NCBI RefSeq assembly: GCF_005937885.2
Contig: NZ_CP042176.1
Span: 4,707,501-4,771,500, forward strand
Reading direction: 5' to 3'
Source of the DNA: Bradyrhizobium sp. KBS0727
GTDB taxonomy: Bacteria; Pseudomonadota; Alphaproteobacteria; Rhizobiales; Xanthobacteraceae
DNA: 64,000 nt
Position 1 is the stretch's first letter, and every line of letters starts with the position of its first letter. Positions 1 to 8,618 of this stretch are shown here, in pieces. The position numbers were made by a program, and so were the translations under genes. The notes under the pieces are model-generated. The model had not been told where the DNA came from and did not search any database. It saw nothing but the letters and a program-made list of their open reading frames with translations.

Positions 1-58
1 GCGCGTAGGCAGGTGCCATCAACAGCACCATCACCGCAGCCGCGCTCAGCATTCTCAT
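1..58 (-). CDS. N-terminus of a secreted protein, cut by the window edge
   Basis: Only the first 19 codons are inside the window. They read as a signal peptide: Met-Arg start, a hydrophobic run of Ala, Val, Leu and Met, and an Ala-x-Ala cleavage motif (APAYA) at the edge. A GGAGAG ribosome-binding site lies a few bases upstream of the ATG. The mature protein is outside the window, so no function can be given. Confidence 0.6.
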   Translation of the reverse strand, partial: MRMLSAAAVMVLLMAPAYA

Positions 59-143
59 GACGCTCTCCATTGGGACGTTCGCCCTCGCGTTCGATGGAAT
101 ATATCACCGTCCGAACGGCGCCGCCAAGCACGAGGCCCTGCGT

Positions 144-275
144 CTAAAGGCGGTCGGACTTGCAGGATTTCGGCGATTGCATCCAATCGTCCCAGATCGG
201 ACCGCACTTGGTGCAGCCTGAAAGCGCGAGACCCGCGGCTAGCACGCTGAAGATCAATACGAGACGACGCAGCAT
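144..275 (-). CDS. Small lipoprotein, 43 aa
   Basis: This short gene encodes a 43-residue peptide with two N-terminal arginines, a hydrophobic stretch and a lipobox (LALSGC) with Cys21 as the lipidation site. The 22-residue mature part (TKCGPIWDDWMQSPKSCKSD region) has two further cysteines that could pair, and two tryptophans. From memory, very similar peptides occur widely in Bradyrhizobium, but this was not searched. Its role is unknown; it should be anchored to a membrane facing the periplasm. It lies between the partial secreted gene and the thioesterase and is transcribed away from the latter. Confidence 0.75.
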   Translation of the reverse strand: MLRRLVLIFSVLAAGLALSGCTKCGPIWDDWMQSPKSCKSDRL

Positions 276-405
276 CGACAGTCAACTCCCCACGGGCCGC
301 ATCATGGGCTGCAAGTCCGGCATTTTCAAGCCGGACTGGCTGTTCCCTTCGGCCGAATGGCCCCTACAATGCACCAACAATCATATCGGGCGGGAACAAA
401 GGTTC

Positions 406-867
406 ATGCAACAGCAAGCTGCGGAATTCGGCATCGGGGAAGCCAGGCGTGTGCTTGGCGAGGTATTTGCGCCGTGGGTGCTGGATCTCAATCTGTCGAT
501 CGAGGGGTTCGACTTCACCCCGCCGCCTGGCGGGGCAACCGACTGGCAGCCGGGCGCGATCCTGCGCATGCCGTTCTCGGAACGGCTGTGCCGCAACGGC
601 GGCGTGGTCTGCGGCCAGGCGCTGATGGCGTTTGCCGACACTTCGATGGTGCTCGCCAACCTCGCCGCCAACCGCGGCTATCGTCCGATGACGACGGTCG
701 ACCAGACCACGCATTTCATGCGCGCGGCTACCGGCGACGTGCTGGCCGATGCGCGCGTGGTTCGCCTCGGACGTACCATGAGCTTCGGCCGCGTCACGCT
801 TCTGAGTGCCGCCGACAACAAGCCGGTGGCGATGGTCTCGAGCGCGTTCGCGATGTTGAACGCCTAG
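406..867 (+). CDS. PaaI-family hotdog thioesterase
   Basis: This 153-residue protein looks like a single hotdog-fold thioesterase of the PaaI/4HBT superfamily, which hydrolyses acyl-CoA thioesters in the cytoplasm. The central part shows the family pattern: a substrate-facing segment with NGGVVCGQALMAFADTSM (about residues 65-82), then a TVDQTTHFMRAATGDVLADA strand region and a terminal strand. The ATG at 406 was chosen because the family domain starts shortly after it; upstream in-frame codons run through non-coding sequence. It stands alone, with a palindromic repeat directly after the stop. The substrate cannot be inferred. Confidence 0.8.
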   Translation: MQQQAAEFGIGEARRVLGEVFAPWVLDLNLSIEGFDFTPPPGGATDWQPGAILRMPFSERLCRNGGVVCGQALMAFADTSMVLANLAANRGYRPMTTVDQTTHFMRAATGDVLADARVVRLGRTMSFGRVTLLSAADNKPVAMVSSAFAMLNA

Positions 868-868
868 A

Positions 869-919
869 TAGCGTTTTCAAGCGAAGTGGATACCGGTTCG
901 CGTGAAGAAAACGCGTCAA
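869..919. repeat. Interspersed palindromic repeat, family A, copy 1
   Basis: This element starts with GCGTTTTC and ends with GAAAACGCGTCAA, so the ends pair, and the middle reads AGTGGATACCGGTTCGCGTG. Related copies lie at 28452-28510, 35243-35338 and, inverted, 47504-47556. The pattern fits a dispersed REP-like element of Bradyrhizobium genomes. This copy directly follows the thioesterase stop codon and may act in 3' end formation. Confidence 0.75.
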
Positions 920-931
920 CCGTGGAAGACT

Positions 932-1012
932 CTACTTGCCGAGAATTTCTTCCGCCGCATTGACGATGCTGATGGTCGGATTCTTCGCGCAGTAAGTGCC
1001 GAACTTCCGGGG
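932..1012 (-). pseudogene. C-terminal remnant resembling an HdeA-type protein
   Basis: The minus strand encodes 26 residues ending in GTYCAKNPTISIVNAAEEILGK and a stop. This resembles the C-terminal end of HdeA/HdeB-like acid-resistance periplasmic proteins of Rhizobiales, which have a Tyr-Cys-x-x-Asn-Pro segment followed by a helix. A TGA stop lies just upstream in the same frame, and no start codon or signal peptide precedes it. I infer a decayed gene remnant. The family assignment is from pattern recognition only. Confidence 0.4.
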
Positions 1013-1155
1013 TCATTGCCATTCGGTCTGCGCGTTGACCGGCGGATCTGCGCCGCGTTCTGTGGCCAACAGGCGACATTCCCCTTACCGAGAAACTGAG
1101 TTAGCCTGAGCACAGTCTCCCAGTGGCAGCGTTTGTGCCATCGGTCCCGCAACCC

Positions 1156-1744
1156 ATGCCCAGCAACTTGAACAGAACAGCCGCCTTGCTCATCAGCTTG
1201 CTGGTTTTGCTGACGCTCGGGGCCGGAGGCGCATTTGCCGACGACGAGAAGGTCTGGGCTGCATTAAAGCAGGGCGGCAAGGTTATCCTGTTGCGCCATG
1301 GGCACGTCGACATCCGAGAAGGGATGGGACGCCTCTCGCCCGGGAACTGCGCGGAGGAAGTAAACCTTTCGGCCCGCGGCGTAGAGCAGGCCAAGCGTAT
1401 CGGAGAAGCCTTCCGTGCTCACGGCATTGCGGTTGGCGCGGTTCTGAGCAGCCCCTTTTGCCGTTGCATTGATACCGGCCAAATTGCGTTTGGTCGCGCA
1501 ACTCCAGTTCAATATCTGGTGCCACCAGGCGTAGTGTCCGACAGTCAGGCCAAATTGAATGACGAACTCGTTTTGCAAGAAATTCTGAAACACCACGACT
1601 CCTCAAATCTGGTGATGATTACCCACGATCTCAACATCGCCAACGTTGTTCTTTGAACCACCAGTTATGGGGGAATTTTTTGTGGTCCAGCCCAATGGGA
1701 CGGATGTCGACGTTATCGGTAAAATCCACATCGATGACCGATGA
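1156..1744 (+). pseudogene. Secreted histidine phosphatase, frameshifted near the C-terminus
   Basis: From the ATG at 1156 the frame encodes a signal peptide (RTAALLISLLVLLTL, cleavage near AFA) and a histidine-phosphatase (phosphoglycerate-mutase-like) domain with the catalytic LLRHGH motif and the second histidine in MITHD. The frame stops at 1654-1656 after NIANVVL. The adjacent +1 frame continues at once with FEPPVMGEFFVVQPNGTDVD and ends at 1742-1744, which reads like the natural C-terminal strand of this family. A one-base insertion near 1645-1656 would explain this. Both catalytic histidines precede the shift, so a truncated product might still fold. It could also be a sequencing error. 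Confidence 0.7.
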
Positions 1745-1909
1745 CCTAACCACTCAACAAGCACCGCTCGGGGCATCAGCAAATATTTCTCTATTCGATC
1801 ATCTCGTCGGCGGGCCGTAGGCAACGATGGAGGATTGGACAGGCGCGCGCCGTGATCGACCGCGTGGTGCCTTAACCCAACAGCGGACATCTCGCATTTG
1901 GGGTAGGTC

Positions 1910-3958
1910 CTAGACGATTGGCTTGGCACGCCGCCGCCAGCGCCACGCCGCGACAACCAACAGCATCACCACCAACCCAATCGCAATCGCCTTCGCCATA
2001 AACCGCCCGCCAGGCCGGTCGATGGTGCGCGACCACAACGACGGCGTTTCGCCCGGCCGCGCCAGACGAAAAGCCAGCACGCTGTCGCCGATCGTCGTGC
2101 CTGACTCGGAATGCCCGCCGGCTCCGATCGCGACATATTGCTCGCCTTGCCAAAGATAGGTCATGGGATTGGCGACGCCCGGCACCGGCAACCGCCCCTG
2201 CCAAAGCTCCTCACCCGACCTCGCGTCGAAGGCGCGCAGGTACGCATCCATCGCGCCGGTGAAGGCAAGACCGCCCGCGGTGATCACGACACCGTTGACC
2301 AGCGGCGTGCCCCAGTGGAAGGCGATGCCGAGTGGCGCACGGTCTTCCGTGGTGCCGACCCGCGACCGCCACAGAATTTTCCCGGCCTTCAGATCGACCG
2401 CGACCATCTCGCCCCAGGGCGGCTTGTTGCACAACAGGCCGAGCGGGGACATCGCTACCGCGCGCGTCATCGCGAACGGCGCGCCCTGCTGTTGTCCGAA
2501 ATCATGGCCGGGCGGCGGGTTAAACCCCTGCGCCGCCGCACGCGGCAGCAGCTTGACGAGGTGGATCGCCTGCGAGGTATTTGCGTAGAGAATTTGATGG
2601 ACAGGATCAAACGCCACCCCGCCCCAGTTCACGCCGCCGCCGGTCATCGGAAACACCACCGTCCCCTGCGTCGAGGGGGGCGTGTAGAGCCCCTCGTTGC
2701 GCGCCGCCGCGATCTGCTCGCGGCACAGCGAACTGTCGCGGAAGGGAATGAAGCCGAACACGTCGTCGGTCGAAATCCGCTGCGGCACCAGGACCGGCAC
2801 GTGCGTCGGAAACGGCTGCGTCGGCGAGAGCTGCTCGCCCTCCGCCCCGTTTTGCGGAACGCTTCGCTCCTCCACCGGCCACACCGGCTTGCCGGTGTCG
2901 CGGTCGAGCACGAACACAAAGCCCTGCTTGGTCGGCTGGATCACGACATCGCGCATCCCCTCACCGGTATCGATGCGCGCCAGCGTCGGCTGCGCCGGCA
3001 GGTCGTAGTCCCAGACATCGTGATGCACGGCCTGAAACGACCAGATCAATTCGCCGGTCGCGGCGCGAAGCGCTACCACCGAATCGGCGTGATCATTGTT
3101 GCCCGGCCGCTTGCCGCCCCAGAAGTCCGGGCTTGGCGACGACGTCGGCAGAAAGACCAGGCCGCGATCCTCGTCCACCGACATCGGTGCCCAGACATTG
3201 GCGTGACCGGCGATGACACCGCCATGAAGCAGCGGATCGAAATTCCAGAGCGCTGCCCCAGTGCGCGCATCGAAGGCGCGTACCGTACCGGCCGGCGCCT
3301 CGACGCGGCGGTTGTCCGCGATCGAGGATCCGACAATGACGACGCCGCCGGCAATTACCGGTGCCGAGGTGATCTGGAATTCGCCGGGCCATTCCAGCGG
3401 CGGCGTCGCAAGCCTGATCTCGCCAAGCCTTGCCTCACCATGGCTGCCGAAATCTTCGCAGGGAATGCCGGTCCGGGCGTCGAGCGCGATCACGCGCACA
3501 TCGTTGGTACCCACATAGATCCGCGCGCGGCAGGCGGCCTTTTCGGCCGCCTTGTCGTCGACCCAATAGGCGACGCCGCGGCAATTGTAGCGATTGGCCG
3601 GGCGCTGGCTGGTCGAGATCTTCGGATCGTAGCGCCATTTCTGTGCGCCGCTGCCGGGATCGAGCGCGATGACTTCGTTAAACGGCGAGCAGAAGATCAG
3701 GCTGTCTTCGACAAACAGCGGGGTAGCCTGAAACTTGGTCCGCTTCATCACCTCCGGCGCGCGGCGGTCGAGGTCGCCGGTCCGAAACTCCCAGGCGCGG
3801 ACAAGATTGCCGACATTGCCTGATGTGATCTGGGTGAGCGGAGAGAACCGCGATCCCCCGCGATCGCCGCCCCAATGCTCCCAGGCAAGCGCGAGCGACG
3901 AAAGGCAGACGCCGCCGAGACAGACGAAAAAGGCAAACAGCCGAACCGGATTTCGCAT
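1910..3958 (-). CDS. PQQ-dependent (quinoprotein) dehydrogenase
   Basis: This 682-residue protein has a signal peptide or signal anchor (LFAFFVCLGGVCLSSLALA), then an eight-bladed PQQ beta-propeller beginning WEHWGGDRGGSRFSPLTQI. The HHDVWDYDLPAQPTL segment and the CNKPPWGEMVAVDLKAGKI segment are typical of the quinoprotein glucose/quinate dehydrogenase family. A transmembrane helix near the C-terminus (AIGLVVMLLVVAAW) followed by arginines would tether it to the inner membrane with the propeller in the periplasm. The usual five N-terminal helices of membrane glucose dehydrogenase are missing. It should oxidise a sugar or alcohol and pass electrons to the quinone pool; the substrate is unknown. 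No PQQ synthesis genes are nearby. Confidence 0.85.
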   Translation of the reverse strand: MRNPVRLFAFFVCLGGVCLSSLALAWEHWGGDRGGSRFSPLTQITSGNVGNLVRAWEFRTGDLDRRAPEVMKRTKFQATPLFVEDSLIFCSPFNEVIALDPGSGAQKWRYDPKISTSQRPANRYNCRGVAYWVDDKAAEKAACRARIYVGTNDVRVIALDARTGIPCEDFGSHGEARLGEIRLATPPLEWPGEFQITSAPVIAGGVVIVGSSIADNRRVEAPAGTVRAFDARTGAALWNFDPLLHGGVIAGHANVWAPMSVDEDRGLVFLPTSSPSPDFWGGKRPGNNDHADSVVALRAATGELIWSFQAVHHDVWDYDLPAQPTLARIDTGEGMRDVVIQPTKQGFVFVLDRDTGKPVWPVEERSVPQNGAEGEQLSPTQPFPTHVPVLVPQRISTDDVFGFIPFRDSSLCREQIAAARNEGLYTPPSTQGTVVFPMTGGGVNWGGVAFDPVHQILYANTSQAIHLVKLLPRAAAQGFNPPPGHDFGQQQGAPFAMTRAVAMSPLGLLCNKPPWGEMVAVDLKAGKILWRSRVGTTEDRAPLGIAFHWGTPLVNGVVITAGGLAFTGAMDAYLRAFDARSGEELWQGRLPVPGVANPMTYLWQGEQYVAIGAGGHSESGTTIGDSVLAFRLARPGETPSLWSRTIDRPGGRFMAKAIAIGLVVMLLVVAAWRWRRRAKPIV

Positions 3959-4010
3959 GGTGTCTCCGCAAGCGAAGCACTTCGCAAAAACCGATTACGC
4001 GATTACCGCC

Positions 4011-5453
4011 TCAGTATCCACCCCTGCTTCGGCCGACACCGCCATAGTTGCCACCGCCGTATTGACCACCGCCATAACCACCACCGATTCCGATACCGAT
4101 GCCGATTCCGACTGGCGGCCCGGGCTCATACACCTCGCTCGGCGGCGGACGGCGATACACCACAACGTCATCGTCAGGCCCCTGCAGGCGCCGCGGCGGC
4201 TTGCGATCGACCCGCTTGGGCGGGACAGGATCGACGTTCCTGGCCGGCGCATCGACCTTCTTCAACTGCGGCTGCGGCGCCGGCTGAATGTTGCAGGGAC
4301 ATGTCAGCGCAACGTTTTGCGCGGCCGCGCCCGCGCCCGCGACGGCGGGGGCGGTGTCGGGGCGGTTGCGCAGCCGCCCTTCCAGCTTGCGCGCCGTCGC
4401 GGTGAGATCGCTGTCGGGGAATTGCGCAAGGAAGCCGCGATAGCCGGCTGCGGTGTTGACGATGACCGCCTTGTTCCATGCCACCATCCGAACGTGACGG
4501 TTGAGCCAGTCGCGCGCCAGCATACCGAGCGGCGTCTGCGCATAGAGGCCTGCGAAAGCTTCATAAGCCTCGTCGGTGCCGTCGGCCACGATCATCTCGT
4601 TGGCGGCCTCGACCGGCTTGCCTTTGAGGTCGCGCGTCCATTCAGCCACGGTCTTCCTGGTCTCGGCCAGCTTCGGACCGGCGACCGCAGGACCGGAAAA
4701 CCGGAAATCCTCGGTAAGCGACGAACTGTCCCACGGCGTCTGCCGCCCGTCGGTGGCCTTGTTCACCGCCAACCGCACCCGCTTGAAGGTTTCCTCGATC
4801 GGAATCCCCGTCTCCTTGCCGGCGCTGAGCAGCGCGCTCGTATACGGGCTATTGGCGCCGCTGCCGTCCTCGGCGACCGCGCCCGGCGATGTCGAGAATG
4901 ACAGGAACGTTCCGGGCGCGCCGATCTTGGCATCGACAATGGCAAGGCCGCCGCCCGAAGTCTTGTTGATGTCGGGGAACGGATTGTTGCGGCAGGCATC
5001 GAGCATCAGGATGCGCATCTTGCTCGGCACCGACGTCAGCGTATTCAGGATGTCGTTGAGGCGCACCGCCTGGATCGGAATGTCGGCTTCGCGCTTCGGA
5101 TCGACATCGACGGGGACCAGATAATTCTCGCCGTCGATCTGCAGACCATGGCCGGCATAAAATACCAGCGCGACGGTGTCGGCCCCCTTGGCCGCGACCT
5201 TTCCGGCAAATTCGCTGACCTGTTGCCGCATCTCGTTTTGCGAAAGATCGGCAGCCGTCGAAACCTCAAAGCCGGAATCGGTCAGCATCTGCGTGACCGC
5301 CTTGGCGTCATTGGCCGGATTGGGCAGCGCCGGAACCGAACGATAGGCAGACTGGCCGATCACCAGCGCGAGGCGGTTTTCGGCGAAGGCAGAGCCTGCG
5401 GCCAGAAGCATCGACGCGGATACCGTCAGTTTCAGCAGCGTGTGACCGAGCAT
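4011..5453 (-). CDS. Secreted caspase-family (C14) peptidase with glycine-rich tail
   Basis: The start at 5453 has a strong ribosome-binding site (GGAGGT, 6 bases upstream). Of 480 residues, the first 24 are a signal peptide ending in SAFA. A caspase-like domain follows (about 26-245), with the catalytic dyad visible as His102 in VFYAGHGLQ and Cys154 in MLDACRNNP. The middle (about 250-400) is helical, and then comes a proline-rich stretch with a CPC pair. The last 35 residues are repeats of Gly-Ile, then Gly-Gly-Tyr-Gly. Such proteins are frequent in Bradyrhizobium. The export signal argues for a periplasmic or outer-surface role; target proteins are unknown. Confidence 0.85.
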   Translation of the reverse strand: MLGHTLLKLTVSASMLLAAGSAFAENRLALVIGQSAYRSVPALPNPANDAKAVTQMLTDSGFEVSTAADLSQNEMRQQVSEFAGKVAAKGADTVALVFYAGHGLQIDGENYLVPVDVDPKREADIPIQAVRLNDILNTLTSVPSKMRILMLDACRNNPFPDINKTSGGGLAIVDAKIGAPGTFLSFSTSPGAVAEDGSGANSPYTSALLSAGKETGIPIEETFKRVRLAVNKATDGRQTPWDSSSLTEDFRFSGPAVAGPKLAETRKTVAEWTRDLKGKPVEAANEMIVADGTDEAYEAFAGLYAQTPLGMLARDWLNRHVRMVAWNKAVIVNTAAGYRGFLAQFPDSDLTATARKLEGRLRNRPDTAPAVAGAGAAAQNVALTCPCNIQPAPQPQLKKVDAPARNVDPVPPKRVDRKPPRRLQGPDDDVVVYRRPPPSEVYEPGPPVGIGIGIGIGGGYGGGQYGGGNYGGVGRSRGGY

Positions 5454-5598
5454 CAGACCACCTCCCGGCAATGCAGGCTTGAAATTGGTCACGCGCTGAA
5501 AGCGAAAGGTTCAAGCAAGCGGCGCCGTGTGAGGCCGCGGCAGCGCTCAATTCAACGGCGATACTGTCGCAGGCGCAACGTGCCGCGATTCCGGGAGG

Positions 5599-5820
5599 TT
5601 ATTTCGGCTTCTTGGCGGGTTCTGGCGGGCGCGCGACGCCCCAGGGATCGTATTTTTCCTTGGGCTCGGGAATTCTTTCCAGTGCCGCCTTGTAGGCTTT
5701 GTCGTCGACCACGGGTTTATCGACCTTCTTCTTTTCCTCGTCGTGTGGCCGCCTCGCCTGGGCGTTCGCAGCCGTCGTCAGCAACGCCAGCATGACAGCC
5801 GCAATCGTGAAGGTCTTCAT
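5599..5820 (-). CDS. Small secreted proline/lysine-rich protein
   Basis: The 73-residue product has a clear signal peptide (MKTFTIAAVMLALLTTAANA) and a charged mature part rich in Lys, Glu and Pro with the motif KEKYDPWGVARPPEP. The start at 5820 is the one that gives a signal peptide; longer readings upstream have no such logic. It is probably a periplasmic protein of unknown function, possibly co-transcribed with nothing, since its neighbours are 146 bases or more away. Confidence 0.65.
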   Translation of the reverse strand: MKTFTIAAVMLALLTTAANAQARRPHDEEKKKVDKPVVDDKAYKAALERIPEPKEKYDPWGVARPPEPAKKPK

Positions 5821-5945
5821 GGCGCTACTCTCCGATATCCCGCTCGAACATCTACCCTGCCCCGCGATGATGGCAATCCCGGGCTCGGCTTTGTGATGTA
5901 ACATAGCCTGTCCCAGCACCCCCTGTCCGGGGTAAAAAGCCCGCG

Positions 5946-6353
5946 ATGCGGCGGGACATCGTTCACATAGCGCTGACGGCGGGCGGGGCACTGTGGCTTG
6001 CGGGGTGCGGCATGGCCGACGTTCGCTCGCCGGTGCCTGAATTCATGCGCGCCAAGGCCCCCGAACCTGCCCCGCTTGAATCGCCACCCGACGTCAAACG
6101 GCTGCTGGGTGAAAAACTAGACGCCGTTTTTACGTCGGCGTCGCATCCGGAGCATGTCCGCGTCTCCGAGCCGCGACACAATCTGCGCGGCCCGGGCTGG
6201 ACGGCATGCGTCAAGGCCGAACTGACGTCGGTGATCGGCAAGCCGCTGGGTACGCAGACCTACCGGATCACGATCGCCGACGGCGTGATTTCAGATCGCC
6301 GGCAGGTCGAGGCCGAGGACACCTGCATGATCGAAAGCTACGACCCGATCTAG
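5946..6353 (+). CDS. Putative lipoprotein, 135 aa
   Basis: The N-terminus has two arginines, a hydrophobic segment and a lipobox (LWLAGC), giving Cys21 as the likely lipidated residue. The mature part begins with a proline-rich linker (EPAPLESPPD) and ends in a small domain with a Cys pair (GWTACVKAEL and AEDTCMIESY), possibly a disulfide. No family was recognised. It is divergent from the small secreted gene at 5820, with 125 bases between the starts for two promoters. Confidence 0.7.
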   Translation: MRRDIVHIALTAGGALWLAGCGMADVRSPVPEFMRAKAPEPAPLESPPDVKRLLGEKLDAVFTSASHPEHVRVSEPRHNLRGPGWTACVKAELTSVIGKPLGTQTYRITIADGVISDRRQVEAEDTCMIESYDPI

Positions 6354-6574
6354 CCTCGCGCGCTCGGGCAAAACCCGCTCCGCTCGCGGATGATCAGCGA
6401 CGGCCGGTTGCCACGACTAGATGCTGAACGAGCGGTTAACACGACCGCTCAAATTCGAGCTTCGTCCCAACGGCATTTTCCACTTCTCTCGGCTAACGTC
6501 GCCTGTGAACGCGATGCAGGCAAGCGGCACTGCGGTGCCGGCTGCGCGACAATCGCGAACGGGGATTTGGGGAA

Positions 6575-7783
6575 GTGGCCGAGATTGCGGAATCAGCCGG
6601 GGTTCGCCGCGCATCGATCAGGGATGCCGACCGCGCATTTGTGCCGGCCGCAGCCGTCGCCGGTGCGCTGACGCCGCTTGCGGATGTTTCCGCGGCCGCC
6701 TGGCGTGCGCTTTCCGAATGCACCGCCGAACCGAACGGCTATTATCTGCCGGATTGGGAATTGGCGGTGAATGCTTCCGCGAACGGCCGCAGCGGCGCCG
6801 CCGCGCTCAGCGCGTGGGGCGATACGTCCCAATTGATCGGGCTGATGCCCGTGATTTCGATGTGGCAGGCCTATAAGATTCCCCTGCCCGCTTTGGTCAG
6901 CGCCGATCCCTACGGCTCGCTGTCGACGCCGCCGCTTGATCGTGACCTCGCGCGAGAGGCAGCCGCCGGCCTTCTGCAGCAGGCACGGCGAGCCGGCGCC
7001 CATGCGCTGATCCTGCGCGACATGTCGCTCGACGGCGCTGCCATGAAATCCTTCGCGGAAATCCTGCGGCAGGACGGCATGCGGCCGCGCGTGCTGCAGT
7101 CGCATGTCCGCGCCTGTCTCGACGCCAGCACCGATGCCGATGAATTGCTGCGGGAGGCGTTGGGCCCCAAGAAATTGAAGGAACTGCGGCGCCAGCGCAA
7201 CCGCCTCGCCGAGCACGGCGCCATCCGGTTCGACGTCGCGCGCGGATCCGGAGATATCGCAGCGGCGCTCGAAACCTTCCTGACGCTGGAAGCCAGCGGC
7301 TGGAAGGGCCAGCGCGGCACGGCGCTCGGACAGCACGCCGGCGATGCGGCCTTTATCCGTCGCGCCACCCTGGCGCTCGCAGAGACGGGGCAATGCGAGA
7401 TCGTGACACTGCGCGCCGGTGACACGGTGGTGGCATCCGCGATCGTGCTGCGCCATCAGGATCGCGCCTTCTACTTCAAGCTCGGCGTCGACGAGCGTTT
7501 CGCGAAATTCTCGCCGGGCGTGCAACTGACGCTGGACCTGACCCGGCATCTCTGCGCCGACCCGTCCGTTCGCCTGGTCGATTCCACCGCAAGTCCCGAC
7601 CATCCCATGATCGACCCGATCTGGCGCGGGCGCCTGGCGATCGGTGACGTGCTGATCCCGTTGCGGCGGCGCGATCCCGTCGTAGCACTGATTCATGCGG
7701 CCCTCGGCTTGCGCAAGGCCCTCCGTGTGTCGGCTCGCTACCTCGTCCGGCTGATCCGGAAACATCGAAAGAAATCCGCATGA
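6575..7783 (+). CDS. GNAT-superfamily acetyltransferase (CelD/FemAB-like)
   Basis: This 402-residue protein starts at a GTG with a GGGGA site 6-10 bases upstream. The second half carries the GNAT fold typical of the large CelD/BcsL and FemAB-like group: a GPKKLKELRRQRNRLAEHG segment, then a helix-strand pair (CEIVTLRAGDTVVASAIVLR) and the strand-loop AFYFKLGVDERFAKFSPGVQL that usually forms the acyl-CoA site. The ending is basic. Such enzymes act in the cytoplasm on cell-envelope precursors, often polysaccharide intermediates. No polysaccharide genes are next to it, so the substrate is open. Confidence 0.7.
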   Translation: MAEIAESAGVRRASIRDADRAFVPAAAVAGALTPLADVSAAAWRALSECTAEPNGYYLPDWELAVNASANGRSGAAALSAWGDTSQLIGLMPVISMWQAYKIPLPALVSADPYGSLSTPPLDRDLAREAAAGLLQQARRAGAHALILRDMSLDGAAMKSFAEILRQDGMRPRVLQSHVRACLDASTDADELLREALGPKKLKELRRQRNRLAEHGAIRFDVARGSGDIAAALETFLTLEASGWKGQRGTALGQHAGDAAFIRRATLALAETGQCEIVTLRAGDTVVASAIVLRHQDRAFYFKLGVDERFAKFSPGVQLTLDLTRHLCADPSVRLVDSTASPDHPMIDPIWRGRLAIGDVLIPLRRRDPVVALIHAALGLRKALRVSARYLVRLIRKHRKKSA

Positions 7784-7792
7784 ACACCGTTA

Positions 7793-7860
7793 CCCGGATG
7801 AGCGCAGCGACATCCGGGGCTTTGCTGTTCCGTTCCCGGATATCGCTTCGCTCATCCGGG
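7793..7860. repeat. Interspersed palindromic repeat, family B
   Basis: Two arms of about 26 bases, one starting CCCGGATGAGCGCAGCGACA and the other ending GCTTCGCTCATCCGGG, form a long stem around a 16-base loop. It sits between the convergent acetyltransferase and NIPSNAP genes, where it could terminate both transcripts. Confidence 0.8.
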
Positions 7861-7873
7861 CTACATGCGGTAC

Positions 7874-8512
7874 TTACTTCAACGGGGAGTGCGGCGCCGG
7901 CAGCATGATGGTCGAGTGCATCTCCTCGAGGAATCTCGGGCCCTTGGTGAGAAATTCCTGCCAGGCAGGATCCTTCATCGCGTCGCCGCGGGCTTTGGCG
8001 CGGGCGTTCAGGTCGGGATAGGCCCAGATGTGGCACACTTCATTTGGCTGCCCCGCCTCGGTCTGCCAGAGGCCGACGATCTTGGAATATTTCTCGCGTT
8101 CCGGCAGCACCGCGGTGAACGCTTCAAGCCATTGCCTGACGGGACCGACGGCTTTGGCGCGATAGTTGCGCAATTCATAGATATTGCCCGAGGAAGCCGG
8201 GGCTACGGGTGGCCTGATGGCGTTGAGCAGGCGGATGTCCTGACGCACCACAATGGGGCGGATCAGGGGAATATACTCGTTGTTCCAGCGCGGGTTCTTG
8301 GCCAGTTCGCCGCGCAGCCGCGTCCGCTCGTCGTAGCTTGCGTAGCTCCACATGTGCATGACCTGATTGAGTGGCCCGATTTCGGTGAACCAGTAGCCTT
8401 CGAGCTTGCCGTAATTGTCGCCGCGGACATCGCGCGACACGGTAGAGGCCGCCTTGACGATGTCGCCAAGCGTGCCTGGCTTTACGGTGTAGGTTCGCAG
8501 TTCGTAGAGCAT
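7874..8512 (-). CDS. NIPSNAP-family protein
   Basis: The product has 212 residues and two NIPSNAP modules. The first opens MLYELRTYTVKPG and the second opens NIYELRNYRAKA at about residue 110, both followed by the usual helix and a strand with a Trp-rich segment (WTY or WAYPDLNARAKAR). The start at 8512 follows a GGGGAGG site. NIPSNAP proteins form dimeric alpha-beta barrels related to ABM monooxygenases; no reaction is established for this subgroup. It is a single gene behind the DsbA-like gene on the same strand. Confidence 0.8.
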   Translation of the reverse strand: MLYELRTYTVKPGTLGDIVKAASTVSRDVRGDNYGKLEGYWFTEIGPLNQVMHMWSYASYDERTRLRGELAKNPRWNNEYIPLIRPIVVRQDIRLLNAIRPPVAPASSGNIYELRNYRAKAVGPVRQWLEAFTAVLPEREKYSKIVGLWQTEAGQPNEVCHIWAYPDLNARAKARGDAMKDPAWQEFLTKGPRFLEEMHSTIMLPAPHSPLK

Positions 8513-8580
8513 GATGCCTCCCCAAGTTTTCTGTCGTTGGTTGTTGTCGTTGGTGATGTAACCCAGCCGCACTCAACCCC

Positions 8581-8596
8581 GCTCCGTAAACGGAGC
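8581..8596 (-). terminator. Short hairpin after the DsbA-like gene
   Basis: GCTCCG-TAAA-CGGAGC is a perfect 6-bp stem with a four-base loop, 23 bases past the stop of the DsbA-like gene. It has no run of T, so termination is only a possibility. Confidence 0.35.
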
Positions 8597-8618
8597 GAGC
8601 CAGCGCGAAACGTTTTTT

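Noticed and set aside
2111..3823. A 570-codon frame opposite the PQQ dehydrogenase
   Set aside because: The minus strand encodes a complete quinoprotein; the plus frame is low-complexity and motif-free.
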